A program made the position numbers and the translations under genes. This document shows, piece by piece, positions 48,260 to 64,000 of a DNA stretch of 64,000 nucleotides. The notes under the pieces are model-generated. The model saw nothing but the letters and a program-made list of their open reading frames with translations, was not told the DNA's origin and did not search any database. Within the stretch, counting starts at the first letter, position 1; the number at the start of each line of letters is the position of its first letter. The stretch is from Lota lota (lineage: Eukaryota > Chordata > Actinopteri > Gadiformes > Lotidae). The stretch spans positions 167,501 through 231,500 of the forward strand of contig JACYXH010000137.1 in the NCBI GenBank assembly GCA_026745465.1, read 5' to 3'.

Positions 48260-50100
48260 CTTTGATACCAGACTCCAAGCTTTTTGGTATCTGTAATGTT
48301 ATTGCTTGCTTACTTTAAGGTCCTGTAGGTAAGATGTAAGAGTAAACGATTTTGAAACTAAACAACCAATAAAAACGTCACGCCCAAGGTATGCTATTTT
48401 ACATAACAAATATATAGGGAAAACTCAGGCGTCGCTTTGATCAAATTACTACTTAAGTTAAAGTGATTCCGAAAGACCACATTTTACTTTTTACGAAAGA
48501 GCACACTTTACTTTTTTATCTGTTGTTTATTATATCCCTTGAAGCCCCGTATCTCCGCCGGTCCTCCTTGTCCTTTGAGAGAGATAGTCTTCAAAGGAAA
48601 ACGGGTCAAGAGAAACCATCAGATGAAGGCAGCCAGCTGATCAATAGAAACAACCCTGTCAGTTTCTGCAGGGCTGGGAGGGATGGACTGAAAACGCAGT
48701 TGTAACAAATGCCACGGTTCAGACCAACCCACAATACGAACGCAGTGCAGACATGTGAATTGCTCATGTAACATACTGAAGCAAAAAGGCCCGAGTATGA
48801 CATACATGGATATGAACTCATCAAATAGGGAATCCCAACCGTTTACTTTGCATACCCTCTTCTCTCCCCGTACCCCCACTTCGCCAGTCTGCCTTCCGTA
48901 CCTGACTCAATGAAATCTCTCAAGTCGGTAGCATCCAAACTAAGTAGAACCTCACCTGCAGCCGAACCGCGTCCCCGACTATTCATGGGGGACTGAGGAA
49001 GTTATGGATTATGCCAGTGTGATGACATCACGGATCAATTGAACCATCACAGGAACCATCATTGACCAAATCGGGCAACCACAGACACTTAAAAAAAAAA
49101 AAAAACTTACAAGAAATGTCAGATGCGCCGTTCTTCGTCCGACGACGGTTGCGTTTGAGGTGGCATGTCGCTTGCTTCTTCGCGTCTGCTCCTCCGTCCT
49201 GAACTCTCTGGCAAGAGAATGGTTAATCACTTCCTGTATGCAGCCATGACGTTGAACTCTCCCCCCGCTGTTAATGAAACAGTATGGGGATTACAACGAC
49301 TCCGTTGTCCCGGTCTTCTGTCGTGTGCTCGTTATGGTCGTTTATATGATACACGTCATAGCCTCGGGCCGTCTTTTATTACGCAGATTGTTATAAAGCA
49401 GTTCCGTTACGTGAGCTCTTCAGTTTGGGGGGAAATGGGCGGGGCCAACTTGCATGGTGCGTTCACGTCGTGCCCGTAAATTGAAGAATTCCCAACTTCC
49501 AACTGCTTTATTATTTGAACCAGGGATTTGAACCAATTATAGTACGAATTTAGTATCATTTAGCGACTGATAACAAACAAAATGTATTAAAGTGTAAGTG
49601 AACCCCCTGTTTCAGGTTGAATTCAAACACTATGAGATTTAAAACAAAAATGCGATTTGGGCTGAGAGTTCTAGGACGGAGGGGGCGTGTTATCCCCATG
49701 GTTACGGCCCATCCCCACTTTGCGATACTGTGGTTAGTACTTTCGTTGTGTAGGAGCGTAATAAAGAGCGATGGTGTACATGAAAGTATAACGCCACACA
49801 CCGTGGCGTTGTACTATAAGTGTCCGAGAAGCTTAACCCTCGCTCGGACGAGGCCATCAACATCAACCGCTGACGGAGCTCCACACATCCACACACACAC
49901 ACACACACCTCGCCGCCGGTGTCCCTTGGTCGTAAAGTGCGTCTTTTTCAGGTGCTTCGACGTGACGAAAACAACTCCAGCAGACTTCCAGCAGAGTGGA
50001 AAGTAAAAAAAAAAAGTTGGCAGAGACTGGCAAAAACATAGGATTGTACTCCCGTTTTCTCTTAGTTACGGTATTATTTAAGTAACAGGTACAAAATGGC
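48260..50100. other. Non-coding, nothing firm
   Basis: No supportable gene on either strand. Short (A)n at about 49090-49104. Confidence 0.35.
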
Positions 50101-50104
50101 ATAC

Positions 50105-50455
50105 ATTACTGTGTGGACCTTAATTCAAGACATATTACCACGTAAAGAAATAAAAAGGGGTTTGGGTTCGAGTTATTTGGTGCGTGTGATGATTTGAACA
50201 GGTCGGTACCCGGAATCAAAAAGATCACTGGCGGTTCCTCCTGCAGAAAAAGAACATAGCATTCAGGGCCCCTTGGTTGTAGAAGTATGTGCTGAAGGAG
50301 CTTCTTTGTTCTGCCAGTGTCATGTAGTGGGTGGGAGGGATTGTCCATGATGAACAGGAGTTTGGGCCTGGGTCTCCTCTTGGCCACCTCCTCCAAAGCG
50401 TCCAGGTTGACACCCAATGCAGAACCAGAACCAGCTTTCCTGATCACAGGATCTT
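50105..50455 (-). mobile_element. Decayed LINE 3' end (reverse-transcriptase ORF tail)
   Basis: Conceptual translation across two frame changes gives KLLFIMDNPSHPLHDT, then LAEQRSSFS, then LLQPRG. This order is characteristic of the C-terminal tail of ORF2 in L2/Rex-type fish LINEs. No upstream polymerase domain is present, so it is a 5'-truncated fossil. Confidence 0.6.
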
Positions 50456-50459
50456 AGTG

Positions 50460-51515
50460 TGGGTACCAAAATCTAGAGCTTATAAAGGACAAACCCCCTT
50501 TCAGAGTGAGGCCTAAAAAGCTTGGATTGAACTACAGGAAGTCCTGAAACTGGACACGTTGGTACCTTTTACACATTGCAAGACTTTCAATTAACTTAAT
50601 AAGAAAAGTGTAATTGTTTGAATTTATTTTTGTATTGTTTTGTCCCATGTTTTAAGTTCTCAGGGCCCTGTTGAAAGAGTGACCTTTGCATCGATGGGTT
50701 TCCTGACAGAGACAATTCATAAAAAGCCTGTTCAGTCTGCATCAGTCAGATGCTGCCACCCCAGCATCCCAGCACGCTGCCATTACACCTGCAGGTGTGA
50801 CGACACTATAACCCTATTGGCACCGGCCTAGTGAAAGCAATTTATGACACTTGCGTATTTGCCTTTCTATTCTATAGACCCTTTTCACAGTGGGAAAAAA
50901 ACACAGGTGCAGCTCATAACATCAATCATGGGGCCGTTTGATTCAGGTACAACAGTGCCCCAGTAGACCTAACTAGTCAAGTAACTATACATTGACCATG
51001 CTGGTGCTGTGACAGACATTAACAAAACCCACCCAATGTTAAAATGACCAGGACAGGAAGTTACTTTACCCTACTATTGACGATATGTGGAAAGGGTTAA
51101 TTCTCTATTCACCATATTACAAATATTAGGCCTAGTAAAAGAATGTAGCAAGATAAAAAAAGGGAGATATCCAACCATGTTGGAAATGTTCAACTAATGA
51201 ACATTTCAGTAAACAGTGCCGTACAGATAAGCGACTTCGTACTCTGTCCTACACCTTCACTGTGACCCTGGGGTATGCTTAAAGGCAGGTGGCTTCTGAG
51301 GCAGTAGGCCAACTAAATCCTTAAGTGCTTCATTCCACTTGTCTGGCTTGCACACCGATGAATCATAGAACCTGCATGCACTTCACTAGTCTGCCTAACA
51401 GCTCCCTTCCCACACGCGGCAATGGAACCGCTGCTCAAATATTGACACACCTCTACGTCCGGTCCCTGCTCTAGATGGGATTAAAAGACACCGCTCCACC
51501 AACGTTTAAAAATGT
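50460..51515. other. Non-coding between LINE remnant and syngr2 3' end
   Basis: No supportable gene. Confidence 0.35.
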
Positions 51516-51520
51516 GTCGT

Positions 51521-51526
51521 TTTATT
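51521..51526 (-). promoter_or_regulatory. Candidate poly(A) signal of syngr2
   Basis: AATAAA on the minus strand about 1.0 kb past the syngr2 stop. The interval 51527-52537 is A/T-rich, as expected of a 3' UTR, and has no other supportable gene. A closer AATAAA lies about 60 bp past the stop, at about 52475. Confidence 0.35.
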
Positions 51527-52537
51527 TGGCAAATCTTGTGTGAAACACAGCACACCGTGAAAGGCAATTTGAGGAAAGGGATTCAGAAGTTCTTTAACAA
51601 AAACAATGGATAAATGTGGACTGAATCCCAGCTGATGTCACAAAGAGATTAATATAATAAACCGTTAGGTACAGCGACACCAAATTTGCTTCAATGTGGC
51701 CGTACTCTTCATTAAACATTTTATATTTTTATATGCATTTCCTTAGACTAAACATACTTTTTTGTATCCAAATCTTTTGAATGCATGTGTGCAGGCAGCA
51801 GACATACAAGTTAAATGTACGACCACCTTGAATAGAGAATAAAATACAACCTTATATACAGATGTGCTTTGGCATCTTGTTGAAACACATTGTTAGCACA
51901 TATACTATTAATGGTATTGAATAAACAAGCAAACATATTTATCAGTGCCAAAAAGCCTTCAATTGAGTGGTTAATAACATTGCTATGGCGATTTATTTTT
52001 AAATTGTAAAATCCAAGTGTCGACTAATAAATAACATAGGGGTTTGGGAAAAGAAAAACCAGTATATATCAGTCTACATATGCCAGTTATGACAAATTAG
52101 TAATTTGCCATTGTCCATTGTTTAGCAATTCCCCTTGCAACGGATACAACCCAAAATAGAAGATTAGTTGAACAGCAGTCCCATTCAAACCTCACACAAG
52201 GTGAAACAAATCATTATGGCCATTTTGGTGTGAATGGTATACAGCACTTCATCTTGTTTTGTAGGGAATGTCCCAATACAGGTGCATGCGGATTGTTTTA
52301 ATATTATTGCATAATGCAAATAACACCCATCTACACCAAATAAAATCACAAAAAAACAAACATCCTTTGATATGTTTAACAAATGCAAATATAACTTTTT
52401 GTAACAAAAATATCAGTATCAAAGCATCCGTAAGGAGTGCAAAACTCTTGATAGCAAATAAACTGTGGCCGCTTCTTTATTTTAAAAAAAATAACAGGAA
52501 CGAGAAAAACTCTGCCGTTAGTTGTATCAAGTTCTCT

Positions 52538-55500
52538 TTAGTATGCTGGAGGCTGGTACTCGCCAGGCTGCTCCTGGGTATTACTGAAGGGAGACTGCTG
52601 GTACCCGTCTGGGCCACTGTTGGGGTAAGGCGGGTAGGTGGGTGGGTATGCATTATCCACATTGGCTGGATCTCTGTATTCCTGCTGAAAAGCATCCACC
52701 CCTTGACCAAATCTTCTGTACGCCAAGTATGTCAGTACAGCCTGATGGGGGCAGAAGTTGATCATTAGAACAGCATATACAGAACTATAGTACTACTGAC
52801 CCGTAGCAGAGATGCTCACAAGTCTTTTTTTTTTTTTTAAGAGTCCAGGTCAAGTCTCAAGCCTTTGAGCTAGTGTCCAAGTCAAGTCTCAAGTCTTTGA
52901 GATAGTGTCCAAGTAAAGGCTCAAGTCTTTGAGCTAGTGTCCAAGTCAAGTCTTTGAGCTAGTGTCCAAGTCAAGTCTTTGAGCTAGTGTCCAAGTCAAG
53001 TCTCAAGTCTTTGAGCTAGTGTCCAAGTCAAGTCTTTGAGCTAGTGTCCAAGTCAAGTCTTTGAGCTAGAGTCCAAGTAAAGGCTCAAGTCTTTGAGCTA
53101 GGATCCAAGTTAGGGCTCAGGTCTCTTATGGTTGTAACAGCGTTACACCGATGCCCCTTTGTCCATGACCATGCTAATTACAGGTACACACATTTCTGAA
53201 TGAGCCGATACCAATTATTATTATGTTTCTTACATTTAAAGCTGAATAATAGGCTAGCCCATTTCCAAACTTTTTAAAATATGAATACAGTAAATGGCTA
53301 CAGGAAACATAACTATTGTTGTACATATATAAATATAATCTATATGTAAATATAACTAATTTAATATTATCTTACTATAAAGTTTTTTACAAATATGTTC
53401 ACACATAACAATAAAAACTGTGTTAATATAAATTGTGTATGTTTTTAGTATTTGTTTGCTCCCTAAATTAATATCACCTTTCTTATGATAATAATTATGG
53501 GGGGGTTCTTACAATAAGGGTTCTTATTGTTTAACCGATATATGCAATAATATGAGAGTTATTGTTAGTTTGTTGAGACGACAGAAATGTGTTGTGTGCC
53601 TTTAAGATAAGACGCTACTGAATGTAAACACAGTTCAGTTTGGACCAATAAAGAGTCCAGCCACAAGGATTTCTGACTGTGTCAATAGGTTTAGATGTAA
53701 AGGAACGTAGGATAAATGAAACATCATGAGGAACTGTTTAAGGGAATGGGTCAGGCCAACACCCTCTCACTCGCACACTAAGGAAAGGAGAACCGGATAA
53801 TACCATAGACTCCATTCAACCCAACATATAATCAAATGTAATAGTATCGCCTGCGATACGCTCGGCTCGTATCCATACGTGCAGGCAGAGAAACAGACAG
53901 CTACGCTGTTCTCGGGTCCTCTACCTCTGTGGCGGTAACTACGCATTTCTTTTTTAACAAATAAGGAGTTTAACAGTTCAATGCTTGTATTGCGTCTATA
54001 TATAGAGTAAAAGGTTGAACAGATTTGACTGCGCGTGTCTGGATTGCTTCTGAAAATGGTGCGCACATCAAAGTACGCATGTGCATCCGTACGCCATTAT
54101 TACACGGCTTATGACTGATATATGTGTATAATGTCACTATATTATACACATATCATATCAGTCATAAGCCTAAGCCATAAGTACAGTCATCTTAAGACTG
54201 GTGATATGTGTATAATGTAGCTTACAGTCATCTTAAGACTGGTGACATGTGTATAATGTAGTGTACAGTCATCTTAAGACTGGTGACATGTGTATAATGT
54301 AGCTTACAGTCATCTTAAGACTGGTGACATGTGTATAATGTAGTGTACAGTCATCTTAAGACTGGTGACATGTGTATAATGTAGCTTACAGTCATCTTAA
54401 GACTGGTGACATGTGTATAATGTAGTGTACAGTCATCTTAAGACTGGTGACATGTGTATAATGTAGTGTACAGTCATCTTAAGACTGGTGACATGTGTAT
54501 AATGTAGTGTACAGCTTTCATCAGTCAGCGTGACCCAGAGGCGTAGAGTTACGTATGACGATAAGGGAGGGAATGACGTTCCATCGCATCAGACATTTCC
54601 TGAATGTCAAAGATCGTTCACGAGTCCCAAATCTCGAGTCCGAGTGGCGTCTCCAGTCTTCTGAGGGCGGGTCTAATGTCCAGTCTTCTGAGGGCGGGTC
54701 TAATGTCCAGTCTTCTGAGGGCGGGTCTAATGTCCAGTCTTCTGAGGGCGGGTCTAATGTCCAGTCTTCTGAGGGCGGGTCTCATGTCGAGCCTCAGGCC
54801 ACTGTGTGCGCGACCTAAGTGCGACGCGAGTCCCCATCTCTGGTGTGTAGCATAACAAGAGTCCACGCATCCCATCCATCTTCGAGGACGGCCACGGCCA
54901 CAGAGACGGTGCAAACTCAGTGCTGGGCGGAGTGTCGTTTTGCTAGTCAAATTCAGTCTGCATTGGGAGTCCAGAATATACTCACCCATGAAACGATGGA
55001 GAAGAAGGAGAAGGCCACCACGGCTTGTGCGGCGTCCACAGCAACACCTGTTCGCTCCGTGGTATTGGCCCATTGGTGGGCTAGCACACAGAAGCCGATA
55101 AACCACAGGAACGTCCAGGCTCCTAAACAAACAGAAAAGTGCATGCAATTATGCAAACATTATAGGAATATTGAAAGCAATGGGATGTATTTTAAGCACA
55201 CTTAACGGGTCGGAAGATTAAACTTTTTTTTAATGTGCGTTAAGATAAGACATCTGCTGACTCATGTGTGTGCGTACGTGTGTACATACGAGTGTGTATG
55301 TGTGCATATGTGTGTATAGGTGCGTGTGTACATACGAGTGTGTGTGTGCATATGTGTGTGTGCATGCATACGTGTGTGTGCGTGCATACGTGTGTGCATG
55401 CATACGTGTGTGTGTGAGCATACGTGTGTGTGCGTGCATACGTGTGTGTGTGTGTGCATAGGTGCGTGTGTGTACATATGTGTGCGTACACAAGGACAGA

Positions 55501-56938
55501 AGAACAATGGAGGCTGATAAATGGTCCAGGGCCACTACTAGGTTCGGACAAATAATTGCTTTCTGAACCATATGCTAATGTTTATTAGGCCTGCCTGAAA
55601 TATTGAGAAAGTTCACAAGTAAGACGCACACAAATAACTGAATCCTATAGTTATAGAGCTACAATGAAGCCTTTATGTGCAATTTATCCATAAGATGGTA
55701 AAACATAAATAAAATTCTAATGAAATCTTTGTCTTGTCAGTTAGTTCCACTTCCCTAAGGCCTTTTTTAGATTGCAACCGACAGAGATTCTATAGAACAT
55801 ACAGCACACATCTTACCTGAAAAGGCCAAATCCCCTGTAACAATGTACTTTCTCTCTTTGGCATTGCTGATCTGTGGTTGGTATGCATCCAATGCGCAGA
55901 AGACCACACAAGCGAGAAAGGCCAGAACTCCGATGGTCACCCCATAACTGCAGGCACTGCTATTCTTGTTGAACATGCATACTGTATCTTGTCCTTTACT
56001 TGGATTAATATAGCCTTCGGCTGTGATAGTTGCAAAAACCACAATGGAAAAAATCTGCAAAAAGGATTGCATATGTTAAGGCGAGAGGGAAAGAACCCCG
56101 AGGTGACTCGATTATAGGGCAGTGGGTTTATATATAGGTGTATATATAGCAGGTCGCGTGCTGATCACACGATCCAATGACCCGTTACTCTAAAGGTAAA
56201 GGCCATTCAAGCATGGCTAAAAGTCCAATCTAACAATAGACTGGGTTCTTCCAAAGTAAAGGCAATGTTTCCCTTTATTTATTTTCAAATGGTAGACGCT
56301 CAAAGAGACTGTCGCTCCTCGTGACCAGGTTATGTTAGTAGACTGTACTGGGACAGTAGACTGTACTGGGACAGTAGACTGTACTGGGACAGTGCGTCAA
56401 TACGCGCAAACAATACACGTCAGCCACCGCCGCCGCCAGCCAAGGAGTGTGCAATTTGGAGGACATTTGTCTGCGTTTGTAAAGCAAAGACCGAGGTATT
56501 CTAGCTAAATAATAGAACTACAATCGTTACGGAATTAACAGCATAGTCGAGAGGGATAAAAAAAAAAAGTATGTACAATAACAACACAATTGTGATTATT
56601 ATAGGCGTACATTCCCTCGCTTCCTGAGATCATAAAGTGGGCATATTGTCACAGGACGCCCTTTCTAACGTCAGCTCGGACAGAAATGTCGCCAGGTTGG
56701 CCTACGTGTGTTGACGACACGGACGTTAAGGCCGATCGCACGTCGGAGGTGCGCGATGGGCGCAGTTACAACAGTCATGACTGTGGGCTAACATCTGCTA
56801 GCCTAGCGCTGCATCCGTGTAGTCGCTTCACAAACTCACCCAGCTCAAGAACCGCGTTATGGTCTGTGGCTGCTTCAAAAATTTCACCAAGTCAAAGGCA
56901 CCGCCGGCCAACGAGGCACCATAGGCCCCACTTTCCAT
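52538..56938 (-). CDS. syngr2: Synaptogyrin-2 (SYNGR2), complete, 4 exons
   Basis: Four-pass vesicle membrane protein of the synaptogyrin/MARVEL family, broadly expressed in other vertebrates. Exons: 56938-56840 ([20 protein letters not shown]..., ending FLSW), 56054-55817 ([15 protein letters not shown], then [13 protein letters not shown] and the second membrane segment), 55122-54986 ([17 protein letters not shown], third segment, and [13 protein letters not shown], fourth) and 52741-52538 ([12 protein letters not shown], then a Tyr/Pro-rich tail ending QPPAY). Phases agree and give 225 aa; human is 224. Both termini are predicted cytosolic. No defects were seen. Intron 3 (52742-54985) is loaded with minisatellites. 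Confidence 0.95.
52845..53115. repeat. Minisatellite with CAAGTCTTTGAGCTAGTGTC units
   Basis: About ten imperfect copies, with periods of about 25 and 35 bp depending on whether an extra CAAGTCT word is present. Third minisatellite of syngr2 intron 3. Confidence 0.8.
54111..54172. repeat. Long hairpin in syngr2 intron 3
   Basis: Near-perfect inverted repeat of about 27-bp arms: GGCTTATGACTGATAT...GTGTATAAT and ATTATACAC...ATATCAGTCATAAGCC around the short spacer GTCACTAT. It lies directly beside a satellite array sharing the word TGTGTATAATGT. Confidence 0.75.
54184..54512. repeat. 41-bp satellite array, 8 copies
   Basis: Tandem copies starting CAGTCATCTTAAGACTGGTG at about 54184, 54225, 54266, 54307, 54348, 54389, 54430 and 54471. 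Units end in GTAGCTTA or GTAGTGTA, partly alternating, which suggests dimer-like amplification. Located in syngr2 intron 3. Confidence 0.85.
54652..54790. repeat. 27-bp minisatellite, 5 copies
   Basis: Unit includes CCAGTCTTCTGAGGGCGGGT. The period is divisible by three, so open frames run through it on both strands, but no splice or family signal supports coding. It lies in syngr2 intron 3. Confidence 0.85.
55264..55490. repeat. GT-rich array with GCATACGT words
   Basis: Imperfect repeat of GTGTGTGCGTGCATAC-type units in syngr2 intron 2. Alternating purine-pyrimidine throughout. Confidence 0.9.
56336..56394. repeat. 18-bp minisatellite, 3.3 copies
   Basis: Unit AGTAGACTGTACTGGGAC in syngr2 intron 1. 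Confidence 0.85.
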
Positions 56939-56999
56939 CTTTTTTTCTTGTCTTCTTTTATTTTATTTTTAACAACTAAAGTCCCTTTTGTGAACTGTC

Positions 57000-58577
57000 A
57001 CAGCTGCCTTGGTCCGCTTCTCACAGGCTTCCTGAAACTTTTTTAAAGCCCGCCCCTTCCTGAAACTTTTTTTTAAGCCCGCCCCTTCCTCAAACCGGAG
57101 GAAGTCGGGACCACAATCACACGTTGCTGGGCAGGTTGCTTACTGGTCATTCATTGCATGGAGTGGACCTGTTGCGTCAATTGTTGCATAAGAAAAATAT
57201 GAATTTTGCTTTCATGTATTTAAAAAAACATATTGGATACAGTGACATTTAAAAAGCATTTTTTAAGTCAACTTAAATGCCAGTCAGCATGACAGGTTGC
57301 TGATGACTCTCCGCATGTCCTCCTAGTTGTAAAGCTTACACTTACTGGCAGCTGCTTGCCATGAAGCTTCAAAGTGGCAAAACAAAACAATACCTCTCAA
57401 TGTATGATTATGATTAATCGGATTCATAATTATATCATGTTAAATGTTAAAGGAAATCACGGCTGATTGTACAATGACAGTTTTGTATGCGTCTATTGGA
57501 TGTAAATAATAAATAAATGATAATAATAATAAGTAAATGATGAGATTGTCGGTAGAGTTGCCTTTGGCTCCATCAAGTGGTTTAAAACACCTACAACAGA
57601 ATAACGAATGTCATCACAATTCTGACACATACGGTTATTTATTTTCAAAAAGAGTAGAAAATTGCCTTTGTGTTTTGCCACCTATCTTGTTAGCCACGAG
57701 CTGCAATGTATGCCCAGCCAGTAAATTGGGTAAATGTTTAACTGTAACCTAAGGATTATAAATAAAGGGACCGGCTGGTGTGGGTTTCTATTTAATTAAT
57801 GAAACAATGATGATCATCCAATGGGGTGGACTTTCCAGTTTATATGTATTAAGCTTCAATCATCAATTTGAATCCTCATTAGGGTTTTCTTTCAAAGTTA
57901 TAAAACATATTGTTACGTATGTTATAATTTTTTTGCAGTCAGTCTGCCTGTTTGCCTTGCTTTAGTCTGCCTTATTATATCTGCTTTATTCCGTTTTCAT
58001 GTTGCCTTCTTTATTCTGAGGTGGGTGATCAGAGAACTTCCCAAAAAATAACAAAAAATAAATAAAAGCAGATCTCGATATTTGTATTTCATAGGCCTTA
58101 TTCATAAAAACGTATTGCAGGATCACCTGCACACACTTCCCATATAAGGAGTGGAATATGAAATAATTGACCAAATTAATTTCATGGGGTCTTCTAGTAT
58201 CACATGATGGAAGCCCGATATTATCAAAGTTGTACCACTTGATTTACTTTGAATACTTTGAACAGACAGATATAGCCTACTACATATTTAGTAGTAATAT
58301 AGTGGTGCAGTTCAGAATTCAAGCCTATTGTATTTTAGTAAGCAGGACGCCGATGAGATATTTGATTGTAGTCTGCATAAATTAGGGCAAAGGCCGCCGT
58401 CAATTAAAAAAACGACATTACCCAGAGGCCTTTGCGAAAACCCAAACTGCCTAGTTGACGACGTGGCCTACCGACGTAACGAACGCGACCGGGTTGATTC
58501 AAACGGGATCGGCTACTTATATTTCCTGACCCGGCTTGTTTAAAGTGCTTGTGTTTCCAATTCATTATTGATTCACG
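57000..58577. promoter_or_regulatory. Intergenic region between divergent syngr2 and GTPase genes
   Basis: The only head-to-head interval in the window (about 1.6 kb). The syngr2 side carries the duplicated GC-box block. The GTPase side is moderately GC-rich from about 58,385 and lacks an obvious TATA box. The middle is A/T-rich with no supportable gene. Confidence 0.4.
57030..57095. promoter_or_regulatory. Duplicated GC-box/ETS block upstream of syngr2
   Basis: Two direct copies of a module about 28 bp long, built on AGCCCGCCCCTTCCTGAAAC, followed by a partial third match that continues as CTCAAACCGGAGGAAG. Each copy holds an Sp1-type GC box and an ETS-type GGAAG (opposite strand). It sits about 100-150 bp upstream of the syngr2 ATG, so a promoter-proximal role is likely but untested. 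Confidence 0.4.
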
Positions 58578-63986
<5,409 letters not shown>

Positions 63987-64000
63987 GTGAATGTGTTTTC

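Overview
This is animal nuclear DNA, almost certainly from a ray-finned (teleost) fish. The genes are split by GT-AG introns and match vertebrate proteins. Conserved gene content matches human chromosome 17q25.3. Non-coding DNA contains palindromic fish-type mobile elements. The density of simple repeats is exceptional: dozens of long (CT)n, (GT)n and (GA)n tracts and pure G or C runs. Gadiform (cod-like) genomes are known for this, so a cod relative is a reasonable but unproven inference.

Layout. 1-14.4 kb: no supportable gene. It holds microsatellites, several minisatellites (11-, 25- and 42-bp units), a foldback MITE at about 5.1-5.4 kb, and a dispersed repeat at about 7.3-7.6 kb. 14.4-29.0 kb, minus strand: complete usp36 (ubiquitin-specific protease 36), with 19 coding exons giving 1,125 codons plus stop; all exon phases agree. 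30.4-34.7 kb, minus: complete timp2 (5 exons, 220 aa). 35-38.6 kb: spacer with a 0.7-kb CT tract and a G-quadruplex-prone block. 38.65-41.6 kb, minus: an lgals3bp-like gene whose SRCR and BTB exons are intact but whose last exon needs two or three frame changes. 42.26-44.4 kb, minus: cant1 (calcium-activated nucleotidase), intact over three coding exons. 45.6-46.5 kb: a non-autonomous hAT-like element with nested foldbacks. 47-51 kb: spacer with microsatellites and a decayed LINE 3' end. 51.5-56.94 kb, minus: syngr2 (synaptogyrin-2, 4 exons, 225 aa), with three unrelated minisatellites in its third intron. 58.58-64 kb, plus: the first 11 coding exons (432 codons) of a dynamin-type GTPase with a predicted pair of membrane segments. 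This gene runs off the window.

The genes do not form an operon or a single pathway. They are a syntenic neighbourhood: nucleolar/nuclear deubiquitination (usp36), extracellular metalloproteinase control (timp2), a secreted scavenger-receptor glycoprotein (lgals3bp), an ER/Golgi nucleotidase (cant1) and a vesicle membrane protein (syngr2). Five lie on the minus strand. The GTPase is head-to-head with syngr2 across about 1.6 kb.

Most worth a second look: the membrane GTPase; the localized reading-frame decay of lgals3bp between intact neighbours; the repeated use of pure C runs or pyrimidine microsatellites as polypyrimidine tracts at 3' splice sites; and the hairpin-plus-satellite structures. 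I could not run alignments. Gene names rest on recognised motifs, exon phase and length.
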